Shown here: positions 14,600-64,000 of the stretch, in pieces
How the letters are laid out: each line of letters begins with the position of its first letter
Position numbering within the stretch: the stretch's first letter is position 1
Assembly: GCA_017590115.1 (NCBI GenBank)
Contig: JAGGNK010006892.1
Span: 14,857,736-14,921,735, forward strand
Length of the DNA: 64,000 nucleotides
DNA from: Montifringilla adamsi
Taxonomy: Eukaryota > Chordata > Aves > Passeriformes > Passeridae
Direction of reading: 5' to 3'
Program-made: the position numbers and the translations under genes
Notes under the pieces: generated by a model
What the model was told of the DNA's origin: nothing
Databases searched by the model: none
What the model saw: only the letters and a program-made list of their open reading frames with translations

Positions 14600-15544
14600 A
14601 AATTCTGCCAGTAGAAGCTTTCAAAGGCAATGATATATCAATAAATAACAGTTAAATTGAGTTCCTGAGAAAGAACCTACCACATGAAAGAATGTCAGAT
14701 AGATGTAAATAACAAAAAAATGGCATTACTATATAAAAAAGCAGTAATACTGAATCTTACATGAACTGTCACAACACAAGCACTGCATACCTCAGAACAT
14801 TCCTTTCATACAAATGTAAACAAATACACAATCATTTTTGTTTAGTTTAGGCTGATGAATTCATATGTTGTTGCTTAGATATCTAAACAATGGATAGGAT
14901 AGGATATGCTAAAACATTAAGGAATAATATGTGGAATAATATACGGAAAAAATAATGAAGCTCCAGATTTAAAAATAAAATAAAGCAAAAACACATTAAA
15001 GGAGTGTTTTCATCAAATGTTATTAGGTCAATCACTTTAAATAGGACTGTTACACTAATCTGAATTACGGATTTTTGTGTGTGTTTACTTATTTAGTTAT
15101 ATATAATATATATGCAAATATGTATGGCTTAATTATCTTTAGTATTCTGATATCATCTTGAATAATTCTCACTTATACATACAAGAAAAATGCATATTTT
15201 AACATAGTTAAAAACTGATATTTCAAAGTATGCCTATAATTTGAGAGAAATGAAGGCCTATTGTGCTCCATCACAGCAACATTTTAACCTCTAGACAACG
15301 GGACAGAATGACCTACCAACAATGCCAACATTTCCCAATGTCAGTGCCTAAAACACTAGGATTCTAAATGGATACACATGTGGGGTCTGATGTCTGGAAA
15401 GCCACATACCTCCAGGTTCCATAGGTGTCCGTGGAGCTGCAGGCACCCAGCCTCAGCCTCGCTGCACCCAGGGCCTCGGTGCGTTACGGGAGCCCCGTGC
15501 TGGGAGACGCTTCGGTCTGGATGCTGTGCTGCCTCTGCCAGCTG

Positions 15545-15640
15545 GAGCCATGGCCCCTGTGCTGTTCTCTGCCCGAGCCATGGCCTCTGTGCTGTTCTCT
15601 GCCCGAGCCATGGCCTCTGTGCTGCTCCCTGCCTGAGCCA
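15545..15640. repeat. 30-bp tandem repeat, 3.2 copies
   Basis: Units at 15545-15574, 15575-15604 and 15605-15634, plus a 6-bp partial copy. The first two differ at one base; the third has a few substitutions. The unit begins GAGCCATGGC. It sits in a GC-rich block within the LATS2 3'UTR. The unit length is a multiple of three, so several frames stay open, but nothing suggests a protein. Confidence 0.9.
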
Positions 15641-15923
15641 GCCCCATCCAGGCTCTCCCCACAAATCTGCTCCATTGTAATGTTCTGGCTGCTGATCCTC
15701 ATTGGGAAATGTGTGTGCCCGTGACATGTGCTTGCTAAAACCATCTATTACATCAGACCACAACATCACTACTCAGGTATAACCTTTGCAATCTGTTTTA
15801 CAAAATTAATATTGGATACAATCATAAGAGGAAACCATCCACACAATACATTATCAACACACGGTTTAAAACGGTCTAATTTTAGACCCTTAGAAAAATG
15901 AATCCACAGGACCTGCCTGTGAA

Positions 15924-15931
15924 TGGCAAGA
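15924..15931 (-). promoter_or_regulatory. miR-31 seed match (8-mer)
   Basis: The mRNA-strand sequence TCTTGCCA is the 8-mer target for miR-31-5p (seed GGCAAGA). LATS2 is a reported miR-31 target in mammals, so the site is plausible, but only the motif is visible here. Confidence 0.45.
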
Positions 15932-16208
15932 AAAGGCCATTTCAAATAGAAAACCACTGCTCATGCAACATTCTTCACACGCTAGACAATGAAATCACAC
16001 CCAAGTTGCCACTTGCTCACACTTTCTATTACACTCCAATAAGCAGAAGGAAATAAAGCAGCTTTAAGGTTATGTCACAATTTTGAAATGTGGAAAATAC
16101 ATATAATAAACAAAAATCACGGTGTGAATACAATGGCATCAGTAAAATTAGAAAATTAGAGAGCAGTTTTCTTTTTTTCATTTTTCTTCTTTTTTTTCTT
16201 TCTTACAT

Positions 16209-16216
16209 TATTGCAC
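16209..16216 (-). promoter_or_regulatory. miR-25/92/363/367-family seed match (8-mer)
   Basis: The mRNA-strand sequence GTGCAATA is the 8-mer target of the AUUGCAC seed shared by miR-25, miR-92 and miR-367. It lies about 60 nt downstream of a miR-302 site; miR-302 and miR-367 are expressed from one cluster in vertebrates. Confidence 0.5.
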
Positions 16217-16269
16217 AGAGACCTTTCATCACATGTTCTTCAGCTTTATGCATCTTCCTAAATGTGAAG

Positions 16270-16277
16270 TAAGTGCT
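16270..16277 (-). promoter_or_regulatory. miR-302/372/373/430-family seed match (second 8-mer)
   Basis: The mRNA-strand sequence AGCACTTA again, 108 nt downstream of the first 8-mer. It would be lost from a transcript cleaved at the proximal poly(A) signal. Confidence 0.6.
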
Positions 16278-16377
16278 ATGGATAAAATAAAAATGTAGAA
16301 AAGAAGAACAGCAGCATGATTTGTCAAAGTTAATCCCTATAATTTAGTAGGAAAAAAACCCTGCTATAAACAAAATA

Positions 16378-16385
16378 TAAGTGCT
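16378..16385 (-). promoter_or_regulatory. miR-302/372/373/430-family seed match (8-mer)
   Basis: The mRNA-strand sequence AGCACTTA is the full 8-mer target for this family. It begins 2 nt past the tandem AATAAATAAA signal, in the interval where proximal cleavage would occur. Confidence 0.6.
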
Positions 16386-16386
16386 C

Positions 16387-16396
16387 TTTATTTATT
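16387..16396 (-). promoter_or_regulatory. Proximal poly(A) signal, overlapping AATAAA pair
   Basis: The plus strand reads TTTATTTATT, so the minus strand has AATAAATAAA, two overlapping canonical hexamers about 350 nt after the LATS2 stop codon. A T-rich stretch follows within 40 nt. Use of this site would give a short 3'UTR. Inference from motif only. Confidence 0.4.
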
Positions 16397-16657
16397 TAAA
16401 AAACAACGCTGACAGTTGCAGAAGTCTGTAAGTGTTAATCTGAGTAAGGGGGATGCTGACCTCAAATAAAAATAGGCCAGAAAGGACAGACTGCTGGCCT
16501 TGCAGATTTTGATGAAGACCAGGATTTCAAGTGTAATTATCAACAAAGTTATTTACAGTAGAACTGACCTGAACTTTCAAGAGTGCCATCTTTAGGACCT
16601 GGCCCTGCAAGCTTCTTTTACTCCCCAGGATGTCTCCAGCCTCAGCTGAAGGTACAC

Positions 16658-16664
16658 AAGTGCT
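16658..16664 (-). promoter_or_regulatory. miR-302/372/373/430-family seed match (7-mer)
   Basis: The plus strand AAGTGCT gives AGCACTT on the LATS2 mRNA strand, pairing with nucleotides 2-8 of the miR-302/372/373/427/430 family. The flanking base is G, so it is a 7-mer-m8 site. It lies 82 nt past the stop codon. Confidence 0.55.
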
Positions 16665-16745
16665 GCAGGATCAGCTCCTAAAGGATCAGTTAAAGGCCCT
16701 ACAGGATTTGAGATTAGTCTTGTCTGAAGTACTCTATACAATAAT

Positions 16746-58701
<41,956 letters not shown>

Positions 58702-58935
58702 TGTTGATCCAGTTTTCTCTGAGCATAAATACAGCTTTATTCTTTGTTTCTTTTAAATTATTTCAAAAAAGTGTCACTTGATGGTATCAATTTCTTGTAA
58801 ACATAATCCTTCACAGAGAAGAAAAGGCAAAATTCTCAAGAGATTTCTGCCAATGTTTTACTTCAGCTCACAATCTTCACATTTCCTATGGAAAATGATA
58901 ATCTGTGGAATCATCATTTTGCAGACTGACAGTGA

Positions 58936-61900
58936 CTGAAACAAAAGAAAATAGAAAGTACGTTCAATTAAGTAGATATTGTAAATGCCTCTGAAGGGAC
59001 AGCATGACAATTAATCAAGTGAAAATGAATCAGTTCAACCTCTTAAGCTGTCACAGTTGGATACCCTTTAATGATTTTCACTTTATCTGTTTCCAGCAGG
59101 ATTCTAGAACATTTTCTCAACATAACCAGTAAATTTTTCTTGTAAGTTAATCTTCAAAATAAAACTCCTAAAAACCAAGGTTTAAGAAAACTAATTTAAT
59201 AATTTTACAGTATCTAATTGTGGCAAAATTCCTACCCAATTGCATAACCAAATTCTGGACAAGCCTATCCTATTTCATAAATAGGGAAGAGTACGCTTAT
59301 GAAATGTTTTTCCCCCACTTAAGATTTTGTTTGTTTTACACTAGCTGAGCACAGTTTCAGAAGTTTATGAAAAAGATTTATAATGGAAATATTGATGACC
59401 CTAACCATAGCAACTTCTAGTATTTCAACAACAAAGTGAATAACAGAAAGACAAGACGTTTTGCTTTTCCACGTGAATAACTTAGCAAAGTCTGAAGGTA
59501 ACAGTTCTCACCAGAACTAGAAGGAAGAGGGGAAGAAAAAAAAGAAGAGAGGAAAGGGTATATTGATATTTCATTAGCTGTGCCTTATAGGGAAGAAAGG
59601 GAAAAGACGGGTAAATGGAGCTACAGAGTAAGAGCAGAAGATGAAGAACCAGATCATACAGCATCCCAACACAGAAAAAGAAGACTTGGAGACAGCTTTA
59701 TGTTCTCTGCTGCATGTCAGTTCTTCTGATGTGCAGCACAGAACACCTATGCAGCACAGCTGAGCAACTGTAAAACTTGTGATCTTCATGCAGCAGAGAT
59801 TACAACAAGAATCCTACCTTAACTAAATCTTTATGCATCACCACAATACATTCATGAAATAAAGGTGCGTTTGGAACAGGATTAAAAGACAGCCTAATCA
59901 GAAATGCAACCTCGCTACTGATGCTGGTTATGCAAGCTGGCTTCTTCTGCTGCCATTTGCACTTGCAAAGTGACTCCTGAATGCTGCTCCAGCCACCTTC
60001 CCTTGCTGGTAAGGGAAGAATTCTATTCAGTTGTTTCCAAATTGCAAATACAGAGGATGGTATGTTTCTCACCGGCACTCAGAAGTCAATTGGATTTTTA
60101 TTTCAAAGGTGCTTCACGTTTGATCATAGGACATTTATCACTGAAAAGGATTTCTCTGGGAAGTACTGTTCTTTATTTTCCCATGCTCATAACTAAAAAC
60201 TCTTCTTGTTGTGATAGCTGTAGCATTTCCCAACAAACCAACCATTTCCATGCATTTACCATCACTTCTCACTGCCAAGCAAACAGCTTACTGCTGTGAA
60301 GCCCAAGAGAATCAGGTCAGGACACGTTCACCTCTGAAGCCCACCACACCTTCCTCATCAGGACAGAGTCTGCTTCAAGCTTTCCTCTAACAAGGTCTGA
60401 AATGCAACAGCGCAGTCAGACCCCAGACTCTCCCATGATGTTTCACCAAACTGAAATGCAGGAACACAGATTAATCGCTTGAATTAACCCAAGTCAACCT
60501 TTTTTTTGTTAGGATTTAAATGCTCCATTAACTAAAAAGCACCTATAATGTGTTTGAGGTCTTGAGCTCCTCCATTCTGTGCTCTCCATGAACACCCTGC
60601 AAAGCTAACTCACAGAGAAGTGACAGCAACATTTGCCAATTGTTTTAAGGGAAGTGCTAAAGCTGTTCAGCCAGATTTCCACAAACCAGCTATTGGTCAG
60701 TAACAGATCAAGCTTTCATTGTCCCAAGTGAAGACAAAAGCAGCTGCAGGATCTCAAAAAGAGGTTTTTTTCTACTTGGACAGAATATAGCAAAAGATAA
60801 TACAGAGGCTTGGTAAAAAATAAAACACAATAATATTGCAGCTTTCTTTGGATTACATCATAACTAGCTAGTGCTTAGAAGATACAGAGCAATTAATTGG
60901 TTGATAATTTTCTTTCTTTTCCTGACAGCAGCAGGCACCATATGGGTTGGTTTAGGCATCTGGGTTGTTCTTCCTTTTCAGTCCCTGTGCCAATCCTCAG
61001 GCCTGGGACCCGCTGGGAAAGCTTGCAAGCCCCCCACCTTTTTGCAGCAAAAGACTGCTTTCCCACTTACACACATGCTTCACATAAAGAACTTCTGTGA
61101 CCTTTAGCCTCAGCTCGAGTCTAATAATGCTGGGTCAAGCCAGCTGGCAACTTCCTCAGCTTACATTTACAACACTGCTTAAACCAGAAAGAAATGTTGC
61201 TCGTTTAGACAGTATGGATGAGAGCAGCAACAGCCGTAAGTACTGGAGGTAACTGCAAACCTGTTTCATATTTTGCAGGGTTTTTTTTTAAAACTAAATA
61301 TGTAAGATAAGCAAAAAAAATGGAACACTAAATATTACAGATGATTTACAAGGAAAGACAAGCTGCTGGCTTTTTTATATCTTCCTGTGATTTGCATTTT
61401 TCAGAAAAAAAACCCCATAAAATGGTTGTATGCTTTAAAAGGTATGTAATGTGTCTCATTCTGTCTAAGCATTTCTAACTGTACATCTGGATTTGGATAA
61501 TTTCAAATCCTTCTAATCTGCACCCTGCCTGCAGCATGGATGTAACAACAGCCCTCCTGCCATCAGAAGAAATTATTTTTGAGTTGTTAGCCATTCTGAC
61601 TAAACAGTCCTAAGGTCTTTTCCAAAATGTTACATGTTCTGTACTAATTAGAAGCTTGTCCATTATCCTTCAAGCAGGTGCAGCATTAATTACATCAAGT
61701 TAAACAATTTTTGACTAACTGATTATTTTGTATTTGAGAAACACCAATAGCTGCTCTGTCAGCAACCAAACAAACGATCAATGAGACACTGAAATTATAT
61801 GCTGATGTCTGTTTTCCCAGCAGCGCTATCTATTCACTCTCCTGTTTCTTCATTCACCAACAGGCTGCATGTGCTAGTGCCTCTGTGGAGCGGGGACACA

Positions 61901-63040
61901 GGCAAGAAACTAAAGCTCACCCAAGCTGGTGAGCTGTTTCCCCGTAACTGTGCAGGCACTGGAGTGAGCTGAACTTGAAATCACTGCAGTATAGGAAGGA
62001 GTAAAGTTTTAAGAAACTGCTACAACTTCCTTCCCTCTCTGAATTTACAGGTATCGTTTTGGGGGATTTTTTTAGAACACCAATTCAAGGAAGCAGGGAC
62101 TGTTCACTTCGTATTGGAGGTCTACAAAGGGGGGAAGCGCTTCAGGAATTTTATTATTATACAAATCGTGCTTTATAAGTGGGCACATTGTGGAAGTGAA
62201 GAAAAGTGCAAAGGGGATTTTCCCTAAAACGATTCCACCTCTCCTGCTAGCAGAACTGTCCGAAAGTGACTCTGTGCCCGTGTCCCAGTGCCAGGCACAA
62301 GCACTGGCCCAGCGCAGGGCTGTGGGAAACATCCCACCTTCCCCCTCCACAGCAGCCCGGCAGCGACTGACCGCAAAGCCCGGACACTCCAAACGAGCCC
62401 TTTTTGCGTCATTTGCGCGAGTGCCTTTCCCGAGGAAAGGGCTATTTCAACACGCACACCCTGGCAGCGGAGAGGGTGGCGAGCTGCTGGGTTTTGGCAG
62501 TGACCTTCAGCTGACGGGGAGCAGCGGGGCCCGCTCCGCAGCCGCGGGACCCCGCGGGCCCTGGGTGCCCCCGGCCGGCTCCCCGGGGCCCTCGCTCCCC
62601 GCGACACCGGCCCGCAGGGTCTGCCCCAGCGGGTCGCCTCCCGCCGCCGTGCCGCCGGCACTCCCGTCTCCCCCCACTCCTTTCGTGGGCAGAAAGCTCC
62701 CAAAATAAACTCCGGCCATTTATCAGCAGCTCCGGCCAGCTGGGGCAGAGGCCTCGGGCAGGCGGACCCCCACCTCGCTCCGCCGGAGCTGTGCTGCGCT
62801 GTCACACGAGCGTCCGGAAAATGTCGGAGGGTGCGGGCAGGGCGCCCAGGCTGCCCCCACGAGGGGACTCACACACGGGACGCTCAATCCCCCTTCGAGG
62901 ACCGACCCGGCTCCGCTCGCCCGCACCCCCCGCTTCCCCACAGAAGCTCTCCCTTCCGCGCAGAGCAGTTTTGGGGGATGGGGAGCGCTCCCACCCGGAG
63001 CTGAGGGGGAGCCCGCGCCCCTCGCACCCGCTCCGCTCAC
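58936..63040 (-). other. LATS2 intron 1 (about 4.1 kb)
   Basis: It runs from an inferred donor GGGAG|GTGAGC at 63040 to the TTTCAG acceptor at 58936. The promoter-proximal 0.7 kb is GC- and CpG-rich; the rest is AT-rich. No repeat family or exon recognised. Long open frames near 62.2-63.0 kb reflect high GC and few stops. Confidence 0.6.
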
Positions 63041-63200
63041 CTCCCCGGGGCGCCCGGCGCCGCCGCTCGCCCTCCGGGGGTCGGCACGGCGCGGCTCAGC
63101 AGCGGCGGCGGCCGCGGCGGCGCGGGCCGCTCTCCATCTTCCCCCTTGGCCGTCCCGGGCGCCGAGTGCGGGGCGCAGTCGGGACATTCGCTACATTGTT
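63041..63200 (-). other. LATS2 exon 1, non-coding (5' end approximate)
   Basis: The best minus-strand donor in the CpG island is GGGAG|GTGAGC at 63041/63040. The exon would end there and begin somewhere near 63.2 kb. It has no ATG-initiated frame leading into exon 2. Mammalian LATS2 also starts with a non-coding exon. Other donors in the island cannot be excluded. Confidence 0.45.
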
Positions 63201-63202
63201 GG

Positions 63203-63267
63203 CATTCCATTCGCGCCACGTGACCCCGCGGCGCCCGCGTCATTCCACTCCCCTCCCGGCGCATTCC
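63203..63267 (-). promoter_or_regulatory. Cluster of three TEAD-type CATTCC motifs in the LATS2 promoter
   Basis: CATTCC at 63203-63208, 63241-63246 and 63262-63267 on the plus strand (GGAATG on the gene strand). The first and third match GCATTCCA, the preferred MCAT form. They sit next to the inferred transcription start. LATS2 is a known direct YAP/TAZ-TEAD target in mammals. Binding here is inferred. Confidence 0.55.
63217..63222. promoter_or_regulatory. CACGTG E-box (CACGTGAC)
   Basis: A palindromic E-box extended to CACGTGAC, the form favoured by USF and TFE/MITF factors. It lies between the first and second CATTCC motifs. Confidence 0.45.
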
Positions 63268-63504
63268 AGCGGGGGGAGGGGCTTCCAGGGCGGGAAGGGC
63301 CGGGAAGGGCTGGCGCGCCCTCAGGGACCGAGGTGGCGGGGCCGGCGGCCCTCTCGGGGCGCCCGTCCGTAGGTTTACAGGCAGTAAGAAGTGACACTTT
63401 TTCCCCTCACAAAACCCGCTCCGTGTCACAGCCACTCCTCGCTGGGTCCTGGCGGGAGAGGGGTGGCACTGCTTCCACTTGTTGAGGCGAAATGGGCCGG
63501 GGTA

Positions 63505-63690
63505 GAATCATGGAATAGCTTGGGTAGGAAGGGACCTTAAAAGGCCATCCAGTTTCAACCCCCTGCCCATGGAGGACACCTTCCACTAAACCTGGTTGCT
63601 TAGAGCCCCATCCAACCTAGCCTCGGATACTTCCAGTGATGAGGCATCCACACCTTCTCTGGGAAAGACAGGTGGCTTGGAAGTGCTCTT
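63505..63690 (-). mobile_element. CR1 LINE 3'-end fragment upstream of LATS2
   Basis: The plus strand begins AATCATGGAATAGCTTGGGT and continues with GGAAGGGACCTTAAAAGGCC, AACCCCCTGCCCATGG, ACACCTTCCACTAAACCTGG and GCCCCATCCAACCTAGCCT, ending near CTTCTCTGGG. This is the reverse complement of a CR1 3' end, 5'-truncated. It lies about 300 bp upstream of the inferred start region. Confidence 0.92.
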
Positions 63691-64000
63691 CCACTCACCA
63701 CATGCTCCAAACTCATTTAGATTGAAAGGTCTGTGCTGATAACCATTATTCCTACCAGTATCCATTCCATGCTGGACTAACCAGGCACACAAAGTGGCAG
63801 CATTACCAGTGTCTACTTGGGGTTTTCTTTTAGTTTCTGGTTTGCTTTGGGTTTAGGTTTTTTGTTTAGGTGGTTTTTTTTTAAGGGGGGATTACTTGTT
63901 TTTCATGTTGTTTCATAACGGTGAGGAGACGAGGGAACTATGAGGTATCAGAGGACAGACAGGGAATTCACATCTGGAACAAAAATGCAGAACCAAGCTG
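63691..64000. other. Upstream flank, nothing recognised
   Basis: Past the CR1 fragment, with T-rich runs near 63830-63890. No gene or named repeat seen before the window ends. Confidence 0.7.

Larger units (their letters stand above)
14580..16745 (-). other. LATS2: LATS2 3'UTR (distal end inferred)
   Basis: About 2.2 kb downstream of the stop codon, mostly AT-rich. A tandem AATAAATAAA lies at 16396-16387 and an ATTAAA at 14599-14594, the latter a candidate distal poly(A) signal. The segment carries seed matches to microRNAs known to regulate LATS2 in mammals (listed separately), which supports real UTR sequence at least to about 15.92 kb. A GC-rich block with a 30-bp tandem repeat sits at about 15.4-15.7 kb. 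The true 3' end cannot be fixed without transcript data. Confidence 0.55.
62330..63480. promoter_or_regulatory. CpG island covering the LATS2 promoter, exon 1 and start of intron 1
   Basis: A sharp rise in GC and CpG density against an AT-rich background, for example around 62520-62660 and 63030-63360. It lies at the 5' end of LATS2, as expected for a broadly expressed gene. Boundaries are by eye. Confidence 0.85.

Noticed and set aside
15545..15640. Regularly spaced repeat that might suggest a CRISPR-like array
   Set aside because: The 30-bp units are directly adjacent with no spacers, and the context is a vertebrate 3'UTR; it is a minisatellite.
62190..63435. Several long overlapping open frames (up to 193 codons) on both strands
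   Set aside because: They lie in the CpG island, where stop codons are rare; they are rich in Pro, Arg, Gly and Ala with no domain and no matching splice pattern.

Overview
This is a vertebrate, almost certainly avian, nuclear genome window. The evidence is CR1-type non-LTR retrotransposon fragments, low repeat density, a spliced gene with GT-AG introns and a CpG-island promoter. A tRNA-Ile-headed, CR1-tailed SINE (about 53.1 kb) resembles the passerine TguSINE1 family, so a perching bird is the best guess. No bacterial features, CRISPR array or phage/IS element is present.

The window holds one recognisable gene, the Hippo-pathway kinase LATS2, complete and on the minus strand. Seven coding exons (exon 8 at 16.7-17.2 kb to exon 2 at 58.4-58.9 kb) join in frame across consistent splice sites. 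They encode a predicted protein of 1125 residues: an N-terminal conserved region, UBA domain, long disordered linker with one PPxY motif, MOB1-binding N-lobe extension, AGC/NDR kinase domain, and C-terminal hydrophobic motif. Intron 2 alone is about 31.5 kb. A non-coding exon 1 is inferred inside a CpG island at 62.3-63.5 kb.

Layout: 1 to about 14.58 kb is intergenic sequence 3' of LATS2 with no gene I can support. About 14.58-16.75 kb is the inferred 3'UTR. Next come 16.75-26.86 kb (exons 8 to 3), 26.86-58.36 kb (intron 2 with CR1, SINE and simple repeats), 58.36-58.94 kb (exon 2), 58.94-63.04 kb (intron 1), 63.04 to about 63.2 kb (exon 1), and then the proximal promoter with a CR1 fragment behind it.

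The most interesting signals are regulatory. (1) Three TEAD-type CATTCC motifs lie within 65 bp in the promoter, with a CACGTG E-box between them; this fits the known YAP/TEAD-LATS2 negative feedback. (2) The 3'UTR holds three seed matches for the miR-302/372/373/430 family, plus 8-mer matches for miR-92/367 and miR-31. (3) An out-of-frame upstream ORF overlaps the LATS2 start codon. (4) A GC-rich block with a 30-bp tandem repeat sits in the otherwise AT-rich 3'UTR. I found no convincing previously undescribed system.
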